DNA from: Alternaria dauci
Lineage: Eukaryota > Ascomycota > Dothideomycetes > Pleosporales > Pleosporaceae
Reading direction: 5' to 3'
Assembly: GCF_042100115.1 (NCBI RefSeq)
Contig: NC_091272.1
Span: 2,294,001-2,358,000, forward strand
DNA length: 64,000 bases
This document shows, one piece after another, positions 1 to 11,265 of this stretch (position 1 is its first letter; every line of letters begins with the position of its first letter). The translations under genes were made by a program, and so were the position numbers. A model generated the notes under the pieces. The model was given only the letters and a program-made list of their open reading frames with translations. It was not told the DNA's origin and ran no database searches.

Positions 1-1275
1 CCACAGGCTCTTCTGGACACGCCGTACGTGAGCGATTCTTCTCCTGCCAGCCCGAATAAGTGGATTGTTATTTGCTGCATATTTGCACTGCATAAGGTGT
101 GTATTATCCAGGTGTTCGGTACGTTTTCGTATGGTGATCGGGGACATCAGAAGCGGTGCGGCTGGGTGTCTTCTACTACGCGTCATAATATGCCGATGCG
201 CATGGATTGCGAGGCCCCTGCCACCTCGGAACCACCCGGTTCCCTCAACGGCGTATACCTTGGGTTTTCCTTGCCTTTGCGTGAATGACACAGTATCGCA
301 TTTTACTAATACGTGCCGATCAAGTCGATATTACTCAACTGGTCTTCCGTACCAATGGAAAAACGAGTATATAAAAACGTGCGCGGTAGTCCTCGGTGCC
401 CGAAGCTAATACCACCACATGGGTAGAAGGTAGGATATGAGCCATCGAGCTGAATAACCAACCACTTCGAGGATCTGTTTGTTGTTACATCGAGACTACC
501 TAGGTATACATGATGCCGGAATGTCTGCAGAATCTCTTCCCATCGGCACGCCGTGCCCATGACCTACGACTCCGCAGTTCCAACACAATGACGACCACTT
601 CTCTTGTATCCACCAAGTTCTTGGAACCCTCCCTGAGCCAATCCGGTCTTGCCGACGCGTCACCTCAATCCGCCCCGGGGCCGAAGATAGCTGCATGGGC
701 GTTGGTGGCTTCCCCAGCTTTACGTGTAGAACCTGCTGAGCTATGGTAGTTGCCTCGGATGTATGACTATCCTCGGCTGCGGCTATGAGTATCGGCAACG
801 TTGGACCGCCGCTTCGCCAGATTGCTCTCTTTTGCCCACACTGTCTACTATTACTGCGCGGTACGATCGGCCGAATATACTCAGACTAAGCTTGTACAAT
901 ACTGTTTTCTTGTAGATCTTTTTCGTCGAAATTCCATTCATCATCTTCTCAGAAAGCTATGCGCAACTTTTCTCTCGAGCTAGAAGATTGCGATGTCCGC
1001 AGCTGGAGTCTGTTCATCAGTCTCTTGCATCAATGTAGCCTGCTGCGCGGCCAGAATGGTGCGCTGGATATCGAAATCCTTGCTTTGGCGTGGAACATCT
1101 ACAAATCCGCTACAAGTTTTCTACTTACCGCCTGAACTGACGCGCTTTTTATGCTTTGGCAGCATAGACTCTAGTCAATCGCGCGTTTACTTCGATATCT
1201 TTGTTTTGATATTGTGAGCGCAAGCGATTGACGTAGTGAAGTCCATGTGGATACAACCATCTATTCATACTACTG
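1..1275. other. gene-poor left edge
   Basis: Only short overlapping open frames are present on both strands (up to about 110 codons). None has a recognisable domain, a signal peptide or believable splice partners. No terminal repeats, tandem arrays or transposase-like frames were seen. The stretch may be intergenic or decayed sequence; nothing more can be supported. Confidence 0.4.
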
Positions 1276-1503
1276 CTAAGCCTTCCTCATGCTTAGCCTT
1301 TTCTTGATTAAGCGCACCTTCAGTGTTGGGAATGTTCTTTGCGTGTTCAGCCGTCTGCTTTTGTTCGTGACGTTCTTGCCAATCTCGACATAACAGATGG
1401 TTTTTGAGTAGTGTTTCGTTGTGTTGCCCTCTTCAGTCTTCTTGCACTTCCTGCCATTGGAAGGGAAGCTGCTTCTGCGCTTATGACCACAATCGTGATG
1501 CAT
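1276..1503 (-). CDS. possible small basic Cys/His protein (75 aa)
   Basis: An ATG-started frame of 75 codons. It opens with MHHDCGHKRR, has a further Cys in GRKCKKTEE and one in KTICYVEIG, and ends in a Lys/Arg-rich stretch. I do not recognise a family. The residue pattern (CGH near the N-terminus, spaced cysteines, basic tail) looks more protein-like than the surrounding frames, but length alone gives weak support. An upstream exon is possible. It diverges from another small CGH-containing ORF at 1882-2145. Confidence 0.25.
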   Translation of the reverse strand: MHHDCGHKRRSSFPSNGRKCKKTEEGNTTKHYSKTICYVEIGKNVTNKSRRLNTQRTFPTLKVRLIKKRLSMRKA

Positions 1504-1881
1504 GTGACTAGCGATGTGTTTTGATGTTTAGAATGATTAACAAACTTGGTTGCGTTGCAACTAAGGTACCTATAGACAACATTCATGACTTCATATACGG
1601 TCCTTGATCCAATACTTGACAGCCTTGGAATGATCAAGGATATGTCACTAAATCAAAGGTGCGTCGCTATCAGGTATCGGCAGCACCAGTGCTACTACGT
1701 GAAGCATTATCATCACGACCGACAGTCAGTCATCCTGGAAACATTTCACTGCAGACGTCTAGTATATAACCTTGGTGTTTGTTTCGATGTCTGAATCCAT
1801 GCTCCGTACATCGTCCGCGCATAGCTACCACCAAACACTTCCCCGATATACTCGGCTGCTTACTCACTAGATCAGCCCAAG
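1504..1881. promoter_or_regulatory. short intergenic between two small divergent ORFs
   Basis: No convincing gene. A TATA-like stretch (agtatataacc, about 1760-1770) lies roughly 115 bp before the ATG of the small plus-strand ORF at 1882 and could serve as its core promoter. That assignment is inference from position only. Confidence 0.2.
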
Positions 1882-2145
1882 ATGTGCACAACACATCGCG
1901 TGTACTTCTACTGCGGACACCTCAAATCCACGACAACTCACAAACAATATGGCATCGAATGCACTGATGACGAAGCAAGAAGCATTACAATTGACGAGAA
2001 GTGCAACCGCTGTATAAAACGAATGTGGCAGCGAGATGTGCGACTCAGCGTTATCTTGAATGGCGCAGAGGTACCATCTGAAGTCAAAGGCGCAGCCGAT
2101 GGTGCTGATACTGGCGACGAGAAGAATCGAGCTGTGAATGTCTGA
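1882..2145 (+). CDS. small Cys/His-motif hypothetical protein (87 aa)
   Basis: An uninterrupted ATG-to-TGA frame. The N-terminus has MCTTHRVYFYCGH, followed by a single Cys (GIEC) and a CNRC pair. The second half is an acidic/Ala-rich tail. Spaced Cys and His residues could bind zinc, but this is inferred. Fungal genomes hold many short proteins that open with Cys-x(n)-CGH, and I cannot assign a family. No signal peptide or membrane segment is visible. A TATA-like element lies about 115 bp upstream. It may be complete as a single exon. Confidence 0.45.
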   Translation: MCTTHRVYFYCGHLKSTTTHKQYGIECTDDEARSITIDEKCNRCIKRMWQRDVRLSVILNGAEVPSEVKGAADGADTGDEKNRAVNV

Positions 2146-3044
2146 GTTGCTGTGATTCACGGTCCGGGGTCTCCACAAAAGGTTACGAGCGGTACAGGCA
2201 GTGGATGGGATGCTATAGTCGCGTTGTTCGATTTGAATCGAAGTCGTACATCTTGTACCTTAGTGTTTCTTCTTCAACTCTTGCCAGCAATCACAGCACC
2301 AGAATTGGCAAGCAGGCATTGTGTATGTACTGAGCGCACACTGCCTCTCTCTCTCTCCTTTGCATTGTGTCGAGATCCTCTAGGGCTATAGCTGGCAGTG
2401 CTTCTACGCCACTCTACCTGTGTACACCAAAGTCCTCATCGCAGTTGTTCACAGTCATTCACAGTGCGAGCATGGGCTGGTGTTGTACACAACTGTCCGC
2501 CTTTATCTTGTCTGCAAGAACGGTGTCCCTTCGCTGAGACGCGTTTTGTATCCTCAAGTATAGCGTTCGATGATGGACAGTCGTGATGTTCCGATTTCTT
2601 GGAAGGGACAGGCGCATATGTTGCAATTTAGTCACGACGGTCTCTCGGCGCGTTCGGCGTGGGTTAAGCATGTGTCTCTACGCGTGCTGGAAATGCCTCT
2701 CAGACTCGTAGATTGTGCGGAAGGCGCGTGGCGTAGAGCGAAGAGTTGACAATATACGTTGGGGAGCGTGTCGAGGCAGTGAGCCCGGCGGAAGCGAATA
2801 GTCATGTTCGGGAGGAGGTGTAGCAGGCAGTATGCGCGCATATGAGAGCAACCGTGTCGGAAGCAGGGCTGTCTCGAGACGTAGGGTCCGATGCGCGGCC
2901 GCTTAGTGTCGGCTACAATCGATAAGTTCCGACGGAGGTTCCGATGAACTCACCACTCCAACACAAAGCCGCCATCCGACTTTGGATACCGCATCGTTCG
3001 GGCCACATTACAACCATATCACAACACATCTCGCCTCTACCAAT
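2146..3044. promoter_or_regulatory. intergenic region and promoter of the QPRTase gene
   Basis: About 900 bp with only short shadow frames. A short CT-dinucleotide run lies near 2345-2355. The last few hundred bases must contain the promoter and leader of the quinolinate phosphoribosyltransferase gene. No specific factor site is called. Confidence 0.4.
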
Positions 3045-4080
3045 ATGGCCAAAGTCGAGGGTGCGCCAGCACACGGCACTGTAGCCCACCTCCTGCCACA
3101 AACATACAAGCGACTGGTCTCGGAATGGCTCGAAGAGGACACGCCGAGCTTTGATTATGGAGGCTTTGTTGTGGGCGAGGAAATGTCCGAGGCGAAACTA
3201 CTTGGGAAAAGTGAAGTGCGTGTCAGTCCCTCTGTTTTGGTCCTAGCTAACATTGACAGGGCATCGTAGCAGGCGTCCCCTTCTTCGATGAAGTCTTCCG
3301 ACAACTGGGCTGCACGTGCGTCTATTGCAGTGATCTACATTGTCGGACCCGGTGTTGACATCTGATAGTGTAGAGTGGCACGTCAAGGAGGGTGCCTCCT
3401 TCCAGCCCATAACTCATTGCGCCACGGTACGCGGCCCTGTCCGCCACCTCCTCCTCGGCGAGCGAGTGGCTCTCAATACTCTCGCCCGGTGCTCCGGTAT
3501 TGCCACCAAGTCTAACCGTCTACTTACCCTTCTACGTGGAGCTGGCTACCCAAACATCCTCGCCGGTACCAGGAAAACTACACCAGGTTTTCGACTCGTG
3601 GAAAAGTATGGCATGCTGGTGGGTGGCGTAGATGCGCATCGAGTTGATCTGAGCGCAATGACGATGCTGAAAGACAACCACATTGTCGCCGCAGGAAGCA
3701 TTACCAACGCTGTGAGAGCTGCTAAAGCGGCGGGTGGTTTCGCAATCAAAGTGGAAGTCGAATGCCAGTCGTTCCAAGAAGCAGATGAGGCTATCGCTGC
3801 TGGTGCTGACATCGTCATGTTGGACAACTTCACCCCTGAGGGTGTTCAAGTCGCTGCCAAAGACCTCAAAGATAAATGGGGTCGGGGTACTGGAGACAGG
3901 AAACAATTCCTTGTCGAGGTAAGCGGCGGTCTTACGGAACACAATGTGGAAAAGTATGTCTGTGGGGATATTGATATTGTGAGTACAAGCAGCATACACC
4001 AAGGAGTACCGCATGTGGACTTCAGCTTGAAAATTGTACCCAAAAGTCAGAAGGATGGCGGGGAAAGCCTTGCAGTATGA
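3045..4080 (+). CDS. BNA6: nicotinate-nucleotide pyrophosphorylase (quinolinate phosphoribosyltransferase)
   Basis: Catalyses quinolinate + PRPP to nicotinate mononucleotide, CO2 and PPi, the entry of the kynurenine route into NAD. Exons by splice signals: 3045-3215, 3260-3315, 3369-4080; 312 aa, the usual family length. The N-terminal substrate domain includes [11 protein letters not shown] and is joined across intron 2 to VEWHVKEGA. The barrel shows the family signatures [24 protein letters not shown], the [13 protein letters not shown] loop, LKDNH, VEVEC and LDNFTPE, which supply the basic quinolinate/PRPP ligands and the metal-site acidic residues. Intron 1 is only 44 nt, with a ctaac branch site. 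The start is the first in-frame ATG; the longer open frame begins upstream at a non-ATG codon. An ACS-type carrier that could move nicotinate-like anions lies 2 kb away. Confidence 0.95.
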
Positions 4081-4632
4081 TCAGAGGGTGGGCGGATGAT
4101 GAACGTGAGTACGCTTTTGGTGTCTTGAGTCTTGAGAACCGGCTGATTGGCATGGATCGCGACTACAGCTATGAAAAGTTTTTCAACGTTTGCCGAGTGA
4201 TCGTGCAATTCCTTCTCTGTCGCATTTCAATCGTGTTATCGTTTCCAGGCGCAGCTGCCACGCGCACATCGTGTCTGCCATCGATGACATTCCGCAGTCA
4301 CCTCCACTTCTGCCGCTAACGCCGAAACTCCTGAATAATCTAGAATATAGTGTATGGAAATCGAGATAGCCCTGTTATTGTGCACCTACATAACAAAGAA
4401 GCGTTTAGAAGCTGGATGGCAATGGATCATTGTGCGACTGTGAGTCCAACAGCTACAGCGTTTCATTTTATCATCACAATGTCCCTTACAGACCAACCGT
4501 AGACCACCTTCTATACTTCACGTCCATCTTACTATCACAAAATACCATCCCCTTCCACTGCGAACCACGTCGGCTTTCTGAAACACATACTCCAACCATT
4601 GCCATCCGCTTCTGTAGGACAGACGCACAAAC
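4081..4632. promoter_or_regulatory. 3' region of QPRTase and promoter of GH16 gene
   Basis: About 550 bp between two same-strand genes. The small open frames here have no family resemblance. The final 100-150 bp before the GH16 start are C/A-rich and G-poor, as in many fungal 5' leaders. Confidence 0.4.
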
Positions 4633-5860
4633 ATGCGCTCAAAAGTACTCTTTACTACGGTACTAGCCGCCCTGAGTAACGCTCATGAAGATCATCAGAG
4701 TGATGACGGGCAATACGAACTGACCGACGATCTAACTTACAAAAACTTTTTCTCCGCCTTTGACTTCTTTGACGGTCCAGATCCGACCAAAGGCTTCGTC
4801 AAATACCAGAACCAGGAAGATGCTATCAAGCAAGGTCTAGTTGGCTACCTCGATGACACACAGTCTGTGTTTATGGGTGTTGATTACACGACCAAGGATG
4901 CCGCTGGCCGCGCTGCCGTCCGCCTTGAAAGCAAAAAAAGCTGGAATCACGGGCTATTAGTAGCCGATATCCGTCATAGTAAGTGTCTCCTTACAAACTG
5001 CTTGTGAGCCATACGCTGACTTTGTTTGTCCATCTCTAGTGCCTGCCTCGCAGTGTGGATCTTGGCCAGCCATGTGGCTTTTGTCATCTTCGGTTGGATG
5101 GCCTGAGGGTGGGGAAGTCGACATCCTCGAAGGTGTGAACGACTACGAAAGTAATTCTGTTACTCTGCATACAAGCGCGGGTTGCATGGTTGATAACTCA
5201 ACATCAGCGGGAGGAGGATCTGGTGTAGCCGGCGACATCGAAGCGGCACCATTCACTGGTCTCATGTCTACAGACGATTGTGATGTCGCTGCGCCAGGCC
5301 AGCTCAAAAACGTTGGATGTTCCATCCATGCTCCCGAGACTATGTCTGGTATCCAAACTGGCGGTAGTGGTAACACTGACACCGGCGGGCTTGCGCCTCT
5401 CCCCTCGTACGGAACGGAATTCAACAGAGCCCAAGGTGGTGTCTACGCCATGGAATGGAGCGCGACCGGAATCTCAGTCTGGTTCTTTCCACGTGAATCC
5501 CAAGGCTACACTGAGAACTTTGTTTCAAGCACAACCGTTCCGGACCCATCTTGCTGGGGCACACCTATAGCGCACTTCAGCGGTTCCGGTTGCGACTTCT
5601 CTGAGCGCTTCAAAGACCTGAAACTCATCTTCAATACTGCTTTCTGTGGCGAATGGGCAGGCGCTGAGTGGGACAGATCTTGTGCCAAAAAGACTGGGGT
5701 CGCGACTTGTGATGAGTATGTTCGCGATAACCCAGAGGCCTTTAAGGAGGCATACTGGGAAGTCGCTGGGTTGAGGTGGTTCCAGAAGGGCACTGCGCAG
5801 AAGCGTGCTTATCCTCCTACTATTGATGTCAAGACACGAAGCAGGTGGTTTGCTTGGTAG
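4633..5860 (+). CDS. secreted GH16 endo-1,3(4)-beta-glucanase-like hydrolase
   Basis: Predicted retaining glycosidase acting on beta-1,3/1,3-1,4-glucans, exported through the secretory path. Exons 4633-4978 and 5040-5860 (388 aa); the join restores DIRH-MPASQCGSW. Residues 1-17 form a short signal peptide ending near LSNA. The GH16 catalytic motif is GGEVDILEG, giving Glu141 as nucleophile, Asp143 as helper and Glu146 as acid/base. The preceding SWPAMWLL and the later FNTAFCGEWAGAEW segment match laminarinase-like fungal members. There is no cellulose-binding module, GPI signal or Ser/Thr linker, so it looks like a single-domain enzyme. Substrate choice (own cell wall, plant or other fungal glucan) cannot be read from sequence. 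Confidence 0.93.
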
Positions 5861-6194
5861 ATGATTATCTGTTTTAACAAAATTTGCTGTACAAGCCGCG
5901 CCTAATCCGCTAATGTGGTCTGCTTTCTGAAGTGATTCAACTTTTGCCTTGCTATCATTGTATTCAATGTTCAGATATCTCTTTGTCGAGAGAGATGATT
6001 ACGTTGAGTATCTAGGTAGACTCATAATAGCTTCATCAAAGCCATTGGTACGGGTTTCATGGAGAATTTGATCAGGACTCTTGTTGACAAGTGCAGGAGT
6101 CCAAAACACACCCGTAAGCGTGCACACTGTTCGCGGCTAGTTCTGCCTCATATAATGTTATAATCGCCACCGACTTGTGACTTCCCACAATCCC
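5861..6194. other. convergent intergenic region (GH16 / MFS)
   Basis: 334 bp between the 3' ends of convergent genes. It is A/T-richer than the flanking coding DNA and should hold both 3' UTRs. No hairpin or repeat stands out. Confidence 0.4.
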
Positions 6195-7867
6195 TCAGAT
6201 AGTATACCTGAACCTCGGGCTGTCGTCACCCATCTCTGCAATATCCTCATCAGTCATTCCCGCGACCAAATGCTCCTCCTCGCCCTTCTCACGTCTCGAA
6301 TTGATACGCCCAAGTTGGAACCACATGATAGCGTAGCATACACAAGCAAAACTAACCATGGCCATGGTAATGCCATGACCCTTGATAAAGCGGGGTCGGT
6401 CTGCTGTGGGGTATATCTGATCTCCATTAGTGTGCGGTCCACAAGGAGTCTGGCAGCTGAAGAAAAACCTACAAAAGCACTCATGATACCCGCACAGTTA
6501 CCAATACTCAACTGCAGCCCTGTTGCGGTCGTTCTCTTTCCATATCGCGGCAAATTCGTAGGCAGCCAGGCCAACGGCAAACCAACACAAACATACAGTC
6601 CCATTGCGACGAGGAAACAACCCGCGTAGTGGACGCCAGAGCTGGCGTCGCTGATCAACATGGCATATCCAACGATGCTAACCACGCCAAGCAAGATAGT
6701 GTAAAATCCGCGCTTTTGCTGCTTGTCCGAGAAACGTGCCACAACCAGGTATGTTATCGCACCCAGTGCGTAACACGGAATAGTAAGGACCTGTACCATT
6801 GCACTGCTAGCGGTAGTGTTGATTGACCTGATGATGGTTGGCAAGAAAGTAGAGTACCCGTAAAGCATGGTATCGCTCCCAAACTGTGCAAAGCAGAATA
6901 CCCAGACCTTCCAGTCCTTGACGCACTTCCGTACATCGTCCCAATGGAACTCTGCCGCTTTCTTAGTGTACCCAGTCTGGCGCTTGAGACGAGCTGCAGC
7001 GAAAGCCTTCTCCTCGGCAGTGAAGAAGTAGGCCGTTTCCGGGGTGTCGGGAAGAATGAACCAAGTCGCGACACCTAGGACGCAGGTAGGAAGTCCTTCT
7101 AGTATTATGATCCAGCGCCATCCGCGGAGACCAGCCGTGCCGTCCAGATGCCCGATTGCGTAGGCAAGGAGACCGCCGCATGCTCCAGCAAGCGCAGCAG
7201 AGACGAAGAGGTATCCAATGCGCAGGGCCAGCTCGCGTTTGGTGTAGAAGAACGTCAGGTAAACAGCCATTCCAGGGAACAGACCTCCTTCAACAGCACC
7301 GAGAAGCAGACGACATGCGATTAAGCCACCGTAGCTCTGCACAATACCAGTCAATGTCGCGATGATGCCCCATGCGACAGTGATGAATGCGATCCATCGC
7401 GAAGGCGTGAGTTTCTTCAAGACCAGATTCGACGGGACCTCGGAGAGAATGTATGTTACGAAGAGAATCGACACTGCGGTCTGAAACTGAGAATCGTTCA
7501 TATCAAGGTCTTCCTGTAAACCATAGAGTCGCGCATTGCCGATGTTGACTCTGTAGTCGCGTCAGTGGGCTTCTTGGGCGAATTGTCAACTTCCAAGCTC
7601 CAACCACCAGGAATTGTGTTTCTTCATGCCTATGCTCCGAGCGAAAAATGAAAAGGGTGTAACAAGCAAGAAAATTCCCAAAACTGACCGATCGAGAAAA
7701 CTAAGCAAGTACAGCAGCATCACCACCGGAATGACGAAAAGATCAAGCTTGCGCACAATCTTTGCCTCGAGAACCGGATCAATGCTCTCCAGCTGTGTCA
7801 CCAATTCATCGCTGTCTCGCGCAGCATCTGGCACCGCTGTGTCGTACTGTTTCTCGATATCGCCCAT
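6195..7867 (-). CDS. MFS anion:cation symporter (allantoate/nicotinate permease family)
   Basis: Twelve-segment plasma-membrane carrier of the Dal5/Tna1-type ACS family, which takes up organic anions such as allantoate, pantothenate or nicotinate with protons. Exons read in minus direction: 7867-7689, 7550-6473, 6416-6195; 492 aa. Splicing joins SFLDR to VNIGNARLYG (the loop after helix 1) and replaces an early run-on after AGIMSAF with a proper last helix and the family tail ending SPRFRYTI. Other family marks are RLLLGAVEGGLFPG in helix 4 and PDTPETAYF before the central loop. The first intron is long for this locus (138 nt). A Zn2Cys6 regulator lies downstream on the same strand and QPRTase is near, so nicotinate is an attractive but unproven substrate. 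Confidence 0.93.
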
Positions 7868-8622
7868 GGTTTCGTCAGGCGCCCGCGTCTAGTTCCTCGG
7901 AGAATTAAAGCGACAATGATCGATGACTGGACGCGAGGAAGAAGGGCCTGTCGCGTGAACTTTGCAAGTCGCAAAGTGTTTGTCCGGGGGAGAAGAATGG
8001 TGAACGAATGGCAGCGTCCCTTGTCTTATCGCACCGAGCCAAAGGGCTAATCTGTCATCCTGTCGTACTCCAACGTTTTTTTCGCCACGATAGGGAAATG
8101 CTCATGCTTTAAATTTGTCGGCTTTGACATCGGACGAGTCTGCGAGGGCCCACTTTCTGGACAACAATGCCGGCGGGCAGATCCCAGGCGGGGGCTTTGG
8201 GGCCAATGGAGCACGGAGCTAGCTGTTTATGGTATGACGTCGACGGTACCCGACCTGCAACACCTATCTGGCCGCTGGGCAACTGATAACGCACTGCACG
8301 TTTCCCTGGTCGCTGCTTGCCAATGTTCCAAGGTTGGGGGACATGTCAAACGAAGGATGGGGGTGCTCTCATGCCTCTTGCGTGAAATGGTGTGGACAAT
8401 GTTCTCTCCCTGTCTTGACGTCTTCATCGCATTAGCCCGTTGTCAAGTATCGCTTAGGCAATGCGATTAGTCCTTAGTCGTACGTTGGACCAAACGATCA
8501 CTATAGCGGGAGCTGTAGACGTAATTACATCATACAGCGCATTTTTGTGCATATCAACGCCCTCTCATCACCTGTTGAAGCTATTCAAGTAGAGCCTTCT
8601 ATTCGCAGCCAGATAGGCATCC
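7868..8622. promoter_or_regulatory. promoter region of the ACS carrier; 3' region of Zn2Cys6 gene
   Basis: 755 bp without a supported gene. A minus-strand GATAAG (plus-strand cttatc, 8025-8030) lies 158 bp before the carrier start. It fits the HGATAR core bound by AreA/NIT2-type nitrogen regulators. A plus-strand TGATAA is at 8284-8289. Such hexamers occur by chance often, so regulation by nitrogen is only a suggestion that fits the permease family. Confidence 0.35.
8025..8030 (-). promoter_or_regulatory. candidate GATA-factor (AreA-type) site
   Basis: GATAAG read on the minus strand, 158 bp upstream of the carrier ATG. Dal5-family permeases are commonly under nitrogen catabolite control through GATA factors. 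Only one well-placed copy is seen, so support is weak. Confidence 0.22.
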
Positions 8623-10638
8623 TTACACCAGCCCAGACGATGTCAACGATGGATAGCTAAAAGACGTTGAATCCCAATCAATAGGAATCACGATACCAGA
8701 GTAGATATCGATCTGCGCCGAGGGATCAACGGGGCACACCAATTCATCACGCGCCAAGTCGATCTCACTCCCCGCAGGTCCTGCATCCATGGCCATGGTA
8801 TTCTGGGTGCCGGCACCGGCAATGCACGACCGTGCAATAGCCCGCACTTCCTTTACCATCTTCTTTCCGAGAGGCCAGAGAGTCGCCATTGTGTTCAAGA
8901 AGCCGATACTCAGACGGACACGGTCTCGTGCGATCGACAGCGCATGACCATCTAGTATGTACGTGCACGCGGACACTTGGACCGCAGCGAGCTGTGAGGT
9001 GATACACATGGTGAAGATGTTATGCTTTTCGAGAGCGCACGGGATCGCGAGGAGCTTGGTATGTATCTCTGTCGCTTTGAGCACACGTGCGGTATGTGCG
9101 TTTCGTCCAGCTTTCGGTCTGAGTGTGAAGGGAGAGGGTGCTTGAAAAGCCTGGGTGGTCATCTCTTCGGGACAGTATCCAAGTGACGAGAAAGGCCGGT
9201 GTATCGCTGAGATGGTTCTGCCATGGTCAGCACACATCAAGAACAACACATGGAAGGGCTAACTACATTGCAGCACACAGGTGTGCCATAAATCTGTATC
9301 AAGTGCTATCAGCTACCACTCTTAGGTTGAATTTTCTGGTTGTAAAGCATACATCACCTCATCGACTTGCCCGCTTAGTCGAAGCGAATCCTTCTTACAA
9401 GCTGGAAGTAACGATGACCACACCGCGAGTTTCGTATCGCAATACTCGATCAGGGCCTCGTTTACTACAGCAGTTTCGATGTAGTAGTTTATGACTAGTA
9501 TGATCAGTTTCTTAGCCACGGCCATTCTGCCTCCCTACGGAACGTGCTTACCGTAAGCGATGACCATAGCAATATCATAAAGATATACTACCGACGAATA
9601 TATCACTTCAATCTCTGCAAACTCACGAGCCTGGTACTCAGCCCATGTCACTACAGGCGGAATGTTCTACTCATATTAGCATTTCGACCATGATGGTATA
9701 CTGTTCCAACGTACCCCCGACTCAAAGTACTCATCATCACACGGCAAATCAACCGTGTTTGGTATCAGAAGCAACGGATAAAAGGGCGTATTCGTGACGA
9801 CGGCGAAATGCTGATCCACAATGTAAAGGATATAATACGTCCGTCTCCAACACTCTTCCAGCACTGGATCACTCTCACCGTACGCTCGAGCAAAATCTCT
9901 CTCGTTCATGCAGAGTTCCAGTGCCATGGCGGTACATGTGCTAAGTTTCTTGCGAGCTTCGACTCTGTAGTCGCAATGGAACTCGGCGAGGGCGAAGAGC
10001 ATCAGCGCCTGCACGTTGAACGGTGTATGCGCAAAGTCCGGTGATGTGACGGCTTCTAGAGCTGTCATATAGTAGGGCTCTGATGGTGTCCAGGGCGCGT
10101 AGATTGAGCCTATCCATTCCAAGACAGATAAAAGTGTAGTCATCCCATGGTTGTCTTGTGCAAGTCTCGATTGAAGGCAATGCAAGGGTAAGACGACTGG
10201 GAAGGGAGGCCAGAAGTATTCGAAATATAACTCCAACAGCCGATTCTTGTCAACTTTGAAAGTCACATGGTTGTGCTGATCTTGAGAGGGTATGACTGGT
10301 ATGGAATCATCTGCTGAGCTGCTAGTGGGCGTCCCTAGACAGGATTGATCAGATGACGATGTTGAGAATGCTCTGTGTTCTTCACTGAGAAAACCGTCGC
10401 GTTGGGTTGCAGAATGCTGTGCATTGCCAGCCTCCTGTTGCAATCGCAAGCGTCGTTCCGCAAGTGCAGCCTTGTTCAAGCCTCCTCTTCTGGACTTCTG
10501 ATAGACACATTCTTTCCCATCGCGTCTACACCTGTTGCAAATTGGTTGCGTAGAGTCGCATTTTACGTGTCTATTGCGACACTGTACGCATGCCAGCACT
10601 ACTCGGTCGATGCGTTTCGAATCGGATGATGGCTCCAT
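8623..10638 (-). CDS. Zn2Cys6 transcription factor with fungal-specific middle homology region
   Basis: DNA-binding activator or repressor, nuclear. Residues 17-44 form the binuclear zinc cluster with spacing C-x2-C-x6-C-x6-C-x2-C-x6-C (Cys17, 20, 27, 34, 37, 44). A basic linker and a Ser/Gln-rich stretch follow, then the fungal_trans region (YFEYFWPPFPVV, ECWRRTYYILYIVDQ). Exons in minus direction: 10638-9715, 9666-9552, 9464-9353, 9293-9267, 9217-8623; 590 aa. The fourth exon is only 27 nt, but it restores a typical core ending in IHRPFSSLGY. The ATG at 10638 is preferred because the longer open frame starts at TTG. It is codirectional with the ACS carrier just downstream and may regulate it. 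Confidence 0.88.
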
Positions 10639-11265
10639 GGTCGGGTGACCGCGAGGACGCGAAGGCTGATACAGGGGTTTGATAGCAGTGGGGAGCAATG
10701 CTATAGATGCCCACCCTGTACAGCAATGCAGTGATCAAATGGAAGTATTTCCAGTACAGAATTTGGTATGGGAGGGACAAAAAGGCAAGCACCTGATGAT
10801 ACGTAAGGCTGACCGGACTGGTTGTATACTGTGACGCCTTTCCAAGATCAAGGCCGCGTCTGCCGACTCGGCAAGAGTCGGACGTGCATTTGGGGGCCGG
10901 TCCTTGAAGGCCTAACACAACCAAAAATCCTGAATACGTGCTGGTAGCGGTTGAAAAGTATGATCACATGTGGCACGACGCTTGTGTTTCGCTATGCAAT
11001 ACGTATAGTGCCGTCATTACTCCCGTACATTCGCAAGCCTTTCTACCCTACCATAAACTAGAAATAATTGCACTAATAAGTCCACATGCAGCCTTCATGA
11101 TACGACAGGCCAACGTAGCAACATCCAATTCGGGTCTCAATGCCAAACATGTAATCATATGCGTTCCAGACCTGACGGGCATATCCCGTACCAGCTGGGG
11201 ATTGTCGCTTTTCCATCGTATATCTATTATTGACGGTGAGAACGCAGTGGGGACAGACTGCGAGC
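10639..11265. promoter_or_regulatory. promoter of Zn2Cys6 gene and 3' region of Vts1-like gene
   Basis: About 630 bp between two minus-strand genes. Several open frames overlap here on both strands but none shows a domain. The part next to 10639 is the regulator's promoter/leader. No specific site is called. Confidence 0.4.
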
